DNA from: Gracilaria vermiculophylla
Taxonomy: Eukaryota; Rhodophyta; Florideophyceae; Gracilariales; Gracilariaceae
Direction of reading: 5' to 3'
Assembly (NCBI GenBank): GCA_019155205.2
Contig: JAHNZQ020000308.1
Location: 3,003,910 to 3,067,909 of the forward strand
Length of the DNA: 64,000 nucleotides
The number at the start of each line of letters is the position of its first letter. Position 1 is the first letter of the stretch. Below the pieces are notes generated by a model, which was not told the DNA's origin, did no database searches, and was given only the letters and a program-made list of their open reading frames with translations. The translations under genes were made by a program, and so were the position numbers. This document shows, piece after piece, positions 51,039-59,991 of this stretch.

Positions 51039-51459
51039 GCTGCCGCCGCCGCCGCCGCCGCCGCCGCCTCCGCCGCCGCCCACGCCGCGCGCGCGCAGCG
51101 CACGTCGCACGCGCCGCGCGTCGCCGCGCGCCGCCGCGCGCCGCCGCGCGTGCGCCGCGCGCCGCGCGCCGCGCCAAACCGCCGCAATTCAAACTGCACG
51201 CGCCGTTGCCGTTTTGGCGCCATTTCGCACCCCCCTCCCGCCCTTCGCCCCGCCGCTCCTCCCCCCGCACGTCTTCTTCCCCCCCACTCCAACACAAAAC
51301 TCATTTACGGCGCTATGCACTCATTCATTGTTACTCTAATAAACAAAACGAGCCGCCGGCTCGAAAGCTACTCTGTACACACCCCCACCGCCCCACGCCC
51401 AGCCCTCGCTCGCCCGCCACCAAACTCCACTTGCACCAAAAAGCGCCAGCGCCCCGCCC
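50562..51459. promoter_or_regulatory. Temptin-Hint 5' region with giant poly-G/C tracts
   Basis: This is the upstream flank of the Temptin-Hint gene and the downstream flank of the bHLH gene. At 50630-50771 the plus strand is almost pure G, in blocks of 29, about 51 and 37 separated by CC or single C. On the coding strand of the Temptin-Hint gene this is a poly-C tract ending about 70 bases before the ATG. Next come CCG repeats at 51003-51077 and a normal-composition stretch (51290-51460) that is the 3' end of the bHLH transcript. No gene. Confidence 0.55.
50630..50771. repeat. Long poly-G (poly-C) tract
   Basis: 142 bp consisting of G except for a few isolated C and one A. It includes uninterrupted runs of about 29, 51 and 37 G. 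It could form multiple stacked G-quadruplexes on the plus strand. Exact length is uncertain because sequencers count long homopolymers badly. Confidence 0.85.
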
Positions 51460-52306
51460 TCACGCAGACGTCATCTCCGACTTGCGCGCAGCCTTGGCGC
51501 CCGCGTCGTCGCGCCTCTTGGCCACCGCCGACATCTTGTACTCCTCGGCCCGCCGGTCCTCCGTGGACTTGCACCGCTTCTTCGACCGCCCTGCGTCGCC
51601 GCGCTGCGCCGCCGCCTCATCCCTCTTGCTAAACTCCAAGCCCCCCCCGCCCCCGCTGCCCACGTCGCTGTTCTTCCTCTTTTTCACCCCGATGCCGTGC
51701 GCCCGCAGCTCCGCCTGCAACTGTAGAACCTCCGCCTTGAGCCGGTCGTGCTCCTCCACCATAAACTTCTTGTCCTGCCGCAGCTCCGCCTTCTCCGCGC
51801 GCAAGTCGCGCGTCTCCACCTGCAGGCTGGTATTGCGTCGCTCCAGGTCCTGGATCAGCGACGCCTGCTTCTTCACGTGATCCACCGCCTCGGCCAGAAT
51901 GCTCTCCTTGTCCGACTTGCCGCCGGCAGAGATCACCAGACACGCCGCCAGCTGCTGGAACCGGTTGTTCATCGTCTCGCGCCGGCGCTTCTCCCGCTCG
52001 CGCTTGCGCTCCGGCCGGCTCTGCTCCTCCACATTCACCGAGCCGCCGCCCATCACAGCGCCGCTCGCCACGCCGCCCCCGCCCCCGCCCCCACCCCCCC
52101 CGCTGCCGCCGCCGCCGCCCGATCCGCCCTGCGACGTGCTGGCTTGCTGCTGCGCCTGCACGCCCTGCTGCGCCGCGCCCATCTCATGTTGCTGTGCCTC
52201 CTGCTTCTGCGCCGCCTGCTGCCCGACCTGCGCCTGCGCCTGCACCTGCGCCTGCGCCTGCTGTTGATGTTGTTGCTCATGGTGCTGCTGCTGCCGCTGC
52301 TGCTGC

Positions 52307-52361
<55 letters not shown>

Positions 52362-52753
52362 GCGACGTCTGCGGCGACTGCGAGTGCGCCAGCGCGTGCG
52401 GCTGCTGCGCAGCCGCGGCGGCCACCAGTTGCTGCTGCGCGTGCGGCTGCTGCGCCACGGCGGCCGCCGCGGCCGAGTTGCCGGCGTTCTGCAGCAGCGC
52501 GGCGTGGTCCTGGCCGTTAGCGGCGGCGGCGGCGGCGGCGGCCACGGCGCGCGCATTCGTGAGCGCGGCCGCGCGCGCCGGCGTGCGCGAGCGCTTAGCG
52601 GCCGTGCGGCTGTTGCGGCGGCGCTCCCTGCCAGTCGGCGCGGCGACGGACAGCGACGCGGACGACGGCGGCGGCGTCGGCCCGCTGCGCGCGGCGGCGG
52701 CAGCGGCGGCGGCAGCGGCGGCAGCGGCGGCGGCCGCCGCGGCCGGCTGCTGC

Positions 52754-52794
<41 letters not shown>

Positions 52795-52798
52795 TTGA

Positions 52799-52839
<41 letters not shown>

Positions 52840-53559
52840 CTGCTGCGCGAGCGAGTAGCCCGAGTAGAGCTGCTGGCCGTGCGGCGACGACGAGTACGTC
52901 ATGAAGGCGTGGTTGGGCAGCGCGTCGTGCGCGGCGTGCTGCGGCGGGCCCGGCGGCGGCGGCAGCGCGTCCTGCGGCGGCGGCGACGACCCGGGCGGGT
53001 GGGCGGAGCGCGGCGACGGCGACGAGTGGTGGTGCTGCTGCGAGGCGGCGTTTTGGGCGGAGGCGACGGCGGCGGGGCGGCGCGCGGCCAGCTGGTGCTG
53101 GGCGGCGGGCAGCGATTGCGAGGGGTGGTTGAAGTGGTGTTGCGGGTGTTGGTGCTGGTGCTGTTGGTGTTGCGGCTGGTGCGGCGGCTGTTGCTGGTGC
53201 TGGTGCTGTTGGTGCTGCTGGGCGTGGTGGCGGTGCTGTTGGTGCATGTGCGGCTGCTGCGGCTGCTGCTGCTGATGGTGGTGGGTGGGTATGTTGGAGG
53301 TGCGCGCCGGGTGGGCGGCGTAATGGCGCGCAATGGAGTTGGGCGAGTGGGTGAGGTTGGGCATGGCGCCAAAGGAGTGGTAAGGGGCGGCGAAGGCGGG
53401 GTGATGCAGGTGGGCGACGGTGGACTGGGACGGGCGGTGGTGGGTGGGCAAGTCGGCGGCGAGCGACGGCTGCAGCGGGTGCAGGGCGGCGACGGCGTTG
53501 TTGATGGAGCCGAGGGAGGGATCGGAGCGCAGGACGTTGAGGGTGCGCGACACGGGGCC

Positions 53560-53591
<32 letters not shown>

Positions 53592-53787
53592 AGGGGGCGG
53601 CGCCGAGGGAGAGGCGATCGGCGGACATGGCGGTGGAGAAGTTGGGGAAGCCGAGGTTGAAGGGTTGTTGGCGGGAGGGGAGGTGGGCGGGGGAGGGGGG
53701 AGGGGGGGCGGAGTTGGGGGGGGGAGGGGCGGCGCCGTCCTTGAGCTCGGACAGAAAGCCGGTCATGTCGTCATCATGGTACTGCAT
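51460..53787 (-). CDS. bHLH transcription factor, group IVc/ILR3-like, poly-Q rich
   Basis: This 775-residue single-exon protein starts at ATG 53785-53787, immediately after a C27 tract. Residues 1-580 are low complexity: Ala runs, Pro, His-Gln repeats and three poly-Gln tracts encoded by CAG. The bHLH is at about 592-640 (KREREKRRRETMNNRFQQLA, then loop with SDKESILAEAVDHVKK). The basic region has Lys5-Glu9-Arg13, the arrangement of plant ILR3-type factors, and is followed by a long coiled coil (LERRNTSLQVETRDLRAEKA and ELRQDKKFMVEE) like the ILR3 zipper region. Plant group IVc bHLHs control iron homeostasis by binding G-box and E-box sites. A basic C-terminal tail may hold nuclear signals. 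The iron role is inferred only from subgroup resemblance. Confidence 0.85.
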
Positions 53788-53790
53788 GGC

Positions 53791-53837
53791 GGGGGGGGGG
53801 GGGGGGGGGGGGGGGGGTGGTTTGGTGGGGGGGGGGT

Positions 53838-53893
<56 letters not shown>

Positions 53894-53894
53894 A

Positions 53895-53961
<67 letters not shown>

Positions 53962-54123
53962 GGTGTTGTTTTGTTGGAATGCGTATAGCAGTGTAGGGGA
54001 AGGGCGGGGCGGTGGAGCGGAGCNNNNNNNNNNNNNNNNNNNNNNNNNNNNNNNNNNNNNNNNNNNNNNNNNNNNNNNNNNNNNNNNNNNNNNNNNNNNN
54101 NNNNNNNNNNNNNNNNNNNNNNN

Positions 54124-54219
<96 letters not shown>
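53791..54219. repeat. Poly-G tract interrupted by a 100 N gap
   Basis: From 53791 the plus strand is G except for a few T, A or AA interruptions until 53959. A 64 bp mixed segment and the gap follow, then 96 uninterrupted G from 54124 to 54219. On the bHLH coding strand it is poly-C running up to three bases before the ATG. Confidence 0.85.
54024..54123. other. Assembly gap (100 N)
   Basis: Exactly 100 N, a conventional size for a gap of unknown length, next to poly-G. The homopolymer is the probable cause of the break. Frames drawn across it are artefacts. Confidence 0.99.
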
Positions 54220-54509
54220 CTCGTGTCGGGAGCGTGGCGGCGACGGGGGGAGCGACGTCGGCGGCGGCGGCGGCGACGGGGCGGAAGCGGACGGCGCGCG
54301 GGCGGCGGCAACGACGAAGGCGGCGGCACGTGCGGCGGGCGGCGGACAGCGACACGCGCGGAGGCGACGGCGGGCGGGCTGGCGGGCGGGCGGGCGGGCA
54401 GCGCTGTTGCGCGGCGCGCGCTGCGTTGCGCGCGCCGCGGCGCGCGCGCCTTGTAAGCCGCACGCGCGCAGCGCGCGTGGCGCGCCGCGCGTGCGCGGCG
54501 GCTGCGGCT

Positions 54510-54544
<35 letters not shown>

Positions 54545-54868
54545 TGCGGCGGCGCGCCGCGCGCGCGCGCGCGCCGCGCGCTGGCGCCGTGGCGCGCTGG
54601 CCACGTCGCGCGCGTGGAGGCGCCGCGCCGCGCCAGATTTTGCGGCGCGCGTGCAGCGCGCGCGCGCAACGGCCGCCACACAGCGCGCCGCGCCGCGCGC
54701 CGCGCCGCGCGCGCGCGCCCGCACGCCGCGCCGCGGGCGGCGCTCCCGTCTGGCGCCGCGCCTGCGGCGGCAGCCGCCGCGCGCGCGCGCCCCTCCCCCG
54801 CGCATATCATCAAGCGGCGCCCTCCGTCGTGCTCCCGCCCGCCCACACCGCACACCCCCCCGCCCGCC

Positions 54869-56326
54869 ATGCTGCCCGCCGCCTTCTCGCCCCCCCCGCC
54901 CCCGCCCCCCTCGGCCGTGCTCGCGCCGCGCACGCCGCGCCCGCCGCGCCGCCGCGTGCGCCGGCCTCCGCCGCGCGCCCGCCCCCCCGCGCCGCCTCCG
55001 CCGCCGCGCACCCGCCGCGCCGTCCCCCGCGCCGTCCCGCGCGTCCACCCCACCCGCGCCGACCGCCCTCCCCCCCCGTCCGCCGCAGCCGACCCGCTGC
55101 CCCCGCCCGCCGCCCGCCCCCCCCCCTCCCCAGACCCGCCCGCACGCCCGTCCGCTCCGCCCCCGCCCCTGCCCTCGCCCCCCTCCTCCGCGCGCGAGCG
55201 CCAGCAACACGCCTTTCTCGCCGACCAGCTGGCGCGCCACCAGCAGCGCAAGCTGCAGCACGCCCAGATGCTCGTCGCGCGCGCCCAGCGCCCCCACAAG
55301 CGCCTGCGCTCCCCGCCGCGCCCGCGCCCGCGCTCCGTCTCCAGCGCCCTCAAGGACACCTTCCAGATGTACATGGACGAGATCTCGCGCGAGGACCTGC
55401 TGGGCCAGGCGCAGGTCATTGCCCTGGCCGCCCGCATCAGGCACGCCGTCACAGTCGACAAGCAGCAGCGCCAACTGCAAACCCGCCTGGGGCGGAGGCC
55501 CTCCGTCACTGAGCTGGCGCACCACCTCGCCATCGACCCGTCCGACCTCAAGCGCATCATTCTGTCGGGCACCGCCGCCAAGAACGCCCTCGTGTCCGCC
55601 AACCTCCGCCTGGTCACAAGCGTCGCCAGAAAGGTTGCGTCGTCCAAGTCCGCCAACAGCGTCGGACTAGCCTTGGATGACATGGTGCAGGAAGGCAGCG
55701 TCGGCCTCATTCGCGCCGCCGAAAAGTTCGACGCCAGCCGAGGCTACAGGTTCTCCACCTACGCCACATGGTGGATTCGCGCCTATGTCATGAGGTCCAT
55801 CACCAACCAGAGCCGCAGCATCAAAGTTCCCAGCACCATTGTCGACGAGTACGCGCGCATTCGCAAGGAGTACGTGCGCCTGCGCGAACGCGGCATCGTC
55901 ACACCCACCGAGCAACAAGTGGCACACGAGCTGAGCATCACCCCCGCCAAACTACGCTTTGTTGTCAACGTAGTCACGCGCAGGCCCATCTCGCTGGACA
56001 TCAAACTCGGCCCGTCGGAAGACCCTTCCGGCTCGCGCTCTCTCGCCGAAGTCATCGAAGGAGATGACAACCTGGAGGAGCGCATGGCGGAAAGCTTCCG
56101 GAGACAGGAGCTGGACCTCGCCCTGCGCCGCTGCCTGCGCCCTCTGGAAAGGGCCGTCATTCGCTTGCGATTTGGCCTGGAGGACGGTCAGGCGCGCACT
56201 CTGCGCGAGACGGGTGAACTGTTGGGGCTCTCGAAAGAGAGGATTCGTCAGATTATCTTCCGCGCCCTGCCCAAGATGAAGACTCCGGAATTCCAACGCT
56301 TGCTAACCGATGCTTCCTCCCGCTGA
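54869..56326 (+). CDS. SIG: Plastid RNA polymerase sigma-70 factor
   Basis: This 485-residue protein is taken from ATG 54869 (MLPAAFS start, then a Pro/Arg-rich presequence). The C-terminal 320 residues are a primary-type sigma factor: region 1.2 (about 166, MYMDEISREDLL); region 2 (about 240-310, NLRLVTSVARK, LDDMVQEGSVGLIRAAEKFD, YRFSTYATWWIRAYVMRSI); region 3 (ITPAKLRFVV); and region 4 with helix-turn-helix (about 425-475, LERAVIRLRFGLEDG, LGLSKERIRQIIFRAL). The -10 strand-opening Trp-Trp pair (TWWIR) is present. It directs the plastid-encoded polymerase to promoters. Red algae carry several nuclear sigma genes; which one this is cannot be told. GC falls from extreme at the 5' end to moderate at the 3' end. 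Confidence 0.95.
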   Translation: MLPAAFSPPPPPPPSAVLAPRTPRPPRRRVRRPPPRARPPAPPPPPRTRRAVPRAVPRVHPTRADRPPPPSAAADPLPPPAARPPPSPDPPARPSAPPPPLPSPPSSARERQQHAFLADQLARHQQRKLQHAQMLVARAQRPHKRLRSPPRPRPRSVSSALKDTFQMYMDEISREDLLGQAQVIALAARIRHAVTVDKQQRQLQTRLGRRPSVTELAHHLAIDPSDLKRIILSGTAAKNALVSANLRLVTSVARKVASSKSANSVGLALDDMVQEGSVGLIRAAEKFDASRGYRFSTYATWWIRAYVMRSITNQSRSIKVPSTIVDEYARIRKEYVRLRERGIVTPTEQQVAHELSITPAKLRFVVNVVTRRPISLDIKLGPSEDPSGSRSLAEVIEGDDNLEERMAESFRRQELDLALRRCLRPLERAVIRLRFGLEDGQARTLRETGELLGLSKERIRQIIFRALPKMKTPEFQRLLTDASSR

Positions 56327-56791
56327 AGCGAGCGGTCCGCCCGCTCTTCGCCAGCTGTTCACTCTCCTCTTCCAGCGCCTGCGGCGCGCCACACACCTGT
56401 GCTCGTCACTCTTCCTCCTTTGCTGCAGTCGTGGCTCTCGTTTTGTACGAATTCTCCGCACTTGTGCTTCTGCGCTGCGCCTTGTCACGGCTCGCGCCGC
56501 ATTGCGGAGCACACGCTTCTTTTACTACACCGCCCAATGTCCATTTGTGCTGGCGTCACAACGGCTGTCTATACCTGGGCGAAAAACTTTTGGGGGTCGG
56601 TTCTGCGGTTTTTTTTTTTGTTGTTTTTGTGAGGCAAGCCGCTCAGCTGCTCGCGGTGTGCCCGCCCTGTACATCATCCAACAAGAACAGCTTCCCCAGC
56701 AGAAACCGGCGCAATACGCAAGTGACAAACACTGATATTACTTTGTAAAAGGGTTAACTAAACGGTGACTGCGTTATTTGTGTATCTCGGA
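56327..56791. other. Convergent intergenic, sigma / folylpolyglutamate synthase
   Basis: 465 bp of moderate GC with short frames lacking motifs. It contains a T10 run near 56610. No gene. Confidence 0.45.
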
Positions 56792-58126
56792 TCACGTCGG
56801 CGAGTCAAGCTCCCTGAGCCGTGCCCGCACGCGCCCGGCCAGGTACAATGATCCGATAACGATAACATGTGTCTCTCTTTCAGACGCCTCCTTGATTGCT
56901 GCATGCACGGCTTCCTCGGCGATGTCTATCCTTGTGGTTTGCCCATTATATCTCTGTACAACGTGCTCCAAGTCAGCGGGCGATACGTACCGGCTGCCTT
57001 CTCCTGCACAAGTTGCAAACACATGTGATGCCTGCAGCGCTACTGCCTCGCATATTTCATCGCGGTTCTTGTCCGAGCAGAGGCCGAGCACAATCACCGG
57101 CTTCCTCTCGCTGCGGGCCTCTGCCAACACTTGAGTGACGCTTTCTTTTGTATGAGCTCCGTCGAGAACAACGGAAACGGTTGAACCTTCCAATTCGACC
57201 TCAAACCGTTCCAGGCGCGCGGGAAGCTCCGCTACAGCCGCAACGGCCAGCTCACGGGGCAGCAGCGCCTCTCCGTCCAACTCTGCGCCGACTTCAATGC
57301 GAGCAACCTGCTCGAGCGCTTTTCGTGCCAAATGAAGGTTGCGATCAAGCAGCGAAGAGTCGGCTGCCGGCGGACAAAAGTGAACTGTTGCGCGCGGTGA
57401 GACCTTGGACGCTTCTGCTGCGAATATGGGCGCCAATTCATCGTCTTTGGCGAGACCGCAGATGCAGTGCGCAGACGGGGCTATGATTCCGGCCTTCTCG
57501 TACGCAATGTCGCACAGGTCGGGGCCGATGATTTCCGCGTGCTCCAGGTGAACGTTGGTGATGACGCTTACTGGCGCAGAATGCACATTTGTCGAGTCTA
57601 GGCGTCCACCTAGTCCGACCTCCACGACAGCCCATTTCACGTTGCTGTAGTGCATACCGAGCACCCCCGTCGTGGAAATTACATCAAACCAGGTTGCGTC
57701 GTGTAGCGTCGGCGCTTTTTGGCGCGCCTCGAGCGCTTCTGCCAGCGATCGTTCGAGCACTTCATCCGCGATTGGAACACCGTCGATTCGTATGCGTTCG
57801 TTCACCTCTTCGACGTGGGGGCTGGTGTACGTCGCGACGGGAGCGGTTGTGAATGGTGCCTCGCGTAGGCCGGCGGCGATCATAGTTGCTACAGATCCCT
57901 TTCCCTTCGAGCCAGAGACATGAACGACGGACAGCGACGTTTGCGGATTTCCGAGGCGGTCCAGCAGCTGTTTTGCCGGCAGTGCGGATACCCTCATGAG
58001 AGCTTTTCCATCGGGACCTATACGTCCCTTGATTTCCCAGTCCACTAAAGCTTCGAGACGGTGAAGCAGACGCTTGAGACCAGCGGACCGCTGGTTCACC
58101 TTTTGCACAGCCCGGATGAATTTCAT
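56792..58126 (-). CDS. FPGS: Folylpolyglutamate/dihydrofolate synthase
   Basis: This 444-residue Mur-ligase-family protein starts at ATG 58124-58126. The P-loop is SGSKGKGSVATM (about 71-82). YTSPHVEEVNERIRIDG (about 103-119) is the folate-loop signature. WAVVEVGLGGRLDSTN (about 165-180), TNVHLEHAEIIG and KAGIIAP follow. The C-terminal domain has LDGAHTKESV. It adds glutamates to folates (FPGS) and/or glutamate to dihydropteroate (DHFS). The family cannot be split by sequence alone here. No clear transit peptide is present (MKFIRAVQKVNQRSAG), so cytosol or mitochondrion is likely. Divergent from the SDR gene, 695 bp apart. Confidence 0.92.
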   Translation of the reverse strand: MKFIRAVQKVNQRSAGLKRLLHRLEALVDWEIKGRIGPDGKALMRVSALPAKQLLDRLGNPQTSLSVVHVSGSKGKGSVATMIAAGLREAPFTTAPVATYTSPHVEEVNERIRIDGVPIADEVLERSLAEALEARQKAPTLHDATWFDVISTTGVLGMHYSNVKWAVVEVGLGGRLDSTNVHSAPVSVITNVHLEHAEIIGPDLCDIAYEKAGIIAPSAHCICGLAKDDELAPIFAAEASKVSPRATVHFCPPAADSSLLDRNLHLARKALEQVARIEVGAELDGEALLPRELAVAAVAELPARLERFEVELEGSTVSVVLDGAHTKESVTQVLAEARSERKPVIVLGLCSDKNRDEICEAVALQASHVFATCAGEGSRYVSPADLEHVVQRYNGQTTRIDIAEEAVHAAIKEASERETHVIVIGSLYLAGRVRARLRELDSPT

Positions 58127-58821
58127 GATTTGAGCAAGTGTACTCCGAGAGAAACTGTCCCGTATTGCTGCAATCGCAACGCGAATCTTCGCTTTGGGTG
58201 AGTTCCGAAGATGATCCTGTCTGTTTCTCCTCTAAAACGCGGAAGTAAAGTATCGTGAAGAGACCGCGAAGAGCTAGTAGATGAAATAAACATCCATAAC
58301 ACGTATTGACAGTTGTTTCTTTTTCAAGCATGAACGATGAGGACTAACACGCGTCATCGTCATGGCAAGTTCGCAGCATGTCACGTTCAAGTCTCCACTT
58401 CAGGAAAGGTATAAAGCTCCGGTCGGGCAGTCAGAGTTGCCTGTCCCTTTGGGTGCGCTACTGTGTATGTCTATGTAACGTCTGCCCTTTGGCACGAATA
58501 GGGGCTGTCGCCGATGAAAAATAAAATAAAGCTGATCCAATCGCGATCTGACGATGAAACGAGTCAATACTCAGGAACAACCGCATCTCGGTCGCAAAGC
58601 TTTCTGTGAACCTGAGCTGCGGATAAAGAAGACTACCCCTAGGACCTCTACCTTGCTGCCCATTACACCGGACATTTGCTATCCCAAGTCCGCATAACGT
58701 TGCAAACACTTGTCTATTGCGTCGCTCCCAAGGTGTTGCGCTATTCGCAAAGATTACGTTCAAACCCACCTGGAAGCATTGTCGTGCCCGTGTATCCGTG
58801 TTTCAAATCAGTTCCACAAAG
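58127..58821. promoter_or_regulatory. Divergent intergenic, FPGS / SDR
   Basis: 695 bp with normal composition and no gene; presumably holds both promoters. No strong TATA word. Confidence 0.4.
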
Positions 58822-59991
58822 ATGGCCGATTTAATTCCATCGGCTGTGTCATATCTTTATCGAAACTACCCCATGGTATGGAGTTATCTATCCGTGATCT
58901 CCGTGGCGTTCTGTATGGTTTACCTCTTTTCATTTGTGATGTACGTCGCACCAATCGCGTTCTTGTCTCTCCTCAGGCCTCAAGATCTGCGTAAAAAGTA
59001 CGGAAGCTGGGCCCTCGTCACAGGAGGCTCAAGCGGGATTGGCTTGGCGATTGTTCGTCTCCTAGCTTCGCAGGTACGTGGCGTGCCAGGGTTCTGGCGG
59101 AACGTTGTCGAAGCGACTATGCAAGGTCTGACATAACGAGCTCAGGGTGTGAATGTCTTTATAGCTGCCCTTGATGATGCGCTTTTGGCCGAAAAGCATG
59201 AAGAGCTTAGCAAAGAGTTTCCGGATGTTCAATTCCGACCCATTGGAGTAGACCTTGGAGATTCGAACGGAGACTACATGAAGCAAATAATTGAACAGAC
59301 AGAAGGTGTAGACATCTCCATCTTGATCAACAATGCTGGTTTTTTGGTGTTGGGTTTCTTCAACGAACAACCTATCGGCAAATATATCGCCAATCTAAAT
59401 TGCAACGCTGTAGCAGCAGTGCGGATCACGCATCACTTCTACTCACTCATGGTGAGAAAAAAGATCCGCGGTTGCATTATGTTCACGTCTTCCGCAGCGT
59501 GGTTCTTGGTATGTTTCAGCCGACCCGTCCGCAAATGCGACACGCACACTAAAAAAACGTTGACCACGAGTTTACTAACAAAATGTCATTTTCTTCAGCC
59601 CGCTCCGTTCGCCAGTACTTATGGCTCAAGCAAAGCTCTGCTGTCTCACTTTGCGGGCTCGTTGGCCATAGAAGCGCAACAACACGAAATAGACGTGACT
59701 GTCTTTCACCCATCGTACACTCATAGCAATCTGTACCAAAAGACCCCCAAACTGGACGTGGTGACGTTTTTGTCCAAGTTTGGATGGACTGGTGAGGAGG
59801 TGGCGAAAAGGATGTTTGCATGCGTGGGGCGCGTTGTGGTTCACGACATTGGTTTCTACGCCATTGTGACAAATATGCTGGGAAGATTCTTGGACAGCGG
59901 GTTCCTTGCAAAATGTATCATACCCTTCAGAGATTCTATGGCTCCAAAGCCATTTGAGAATGAGCCTGCAGAGCAAAAAAAGGACCGGTAA
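58822..59991 (+). CDS. Membrane short-chain dehydrogenase/reductase, 3 exons
   Basis: Exons 58822-59073, 59146-59508 and 59599-59991 are separated by phase-0 introns of 72 bp (GTACGT to CTCAG) and 90 bp (GTATGT to TTCAG). The product is 335 residues. Residues 15-50 are hydrophobic (two possible helices). The SDR domain has TGGSSGIG (about 67-74), NNAG, a Ser region FTSSAAWFL, and the catalytic YGSSK. After splicing ASQGVNVFIAA and WFLPAPFASTYGSSK read without interruption. The layout (N-terminal membrane segment, then SDR) resembles ER enzymes such as 3-ketosphinganine reductase or 3-oxoacyl-CoA reductases (HSD17B12 group). The exact substrate is not assignable. The C-terminal tail is charged with a Lys-Lys-Asp-Arg end, not a strict KKxx signal. 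Confidence 0.85.

Larger units (their letters stand above)
53788..54868. promoter_or_regulatory. Divergent promoter bHLH / sigma factor, poly-G and gap
   Basis: This 1.08 kb spacer lies between outward-facing starts. It is occupied by near-pure poly-G (53791-53959 and 54124-54219), a short unique island (53960-54023), a 100 N assembly gap, then GC-rich sequence with GGCG repeats. The real length is unknown because of the gap. No gene. Confidence 0.55.

Noticed and set aside
53791..54219. Telomere or centromere repeat
   Set aside because: Pure poly-G has no telomeric unit, and single-copy genes continue on both sides.
51748..56326. Very long frames crossing the N gap and poly-G (for example 53420-56326 and 51460-55710)
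   Set aside because: They read homopolymer glycine or proline and unknown bases. Only the 3' part (sigma) and the 51460-53787 part (bHLH) contain real domains.
23270..56326. Horizontally acquired GC-rich island
   Set aside because: The GC-rich genes are ordinary eukaryotic housekeeping genes, some with introns, and GC varies smoothly within single genes rather than at island borders.
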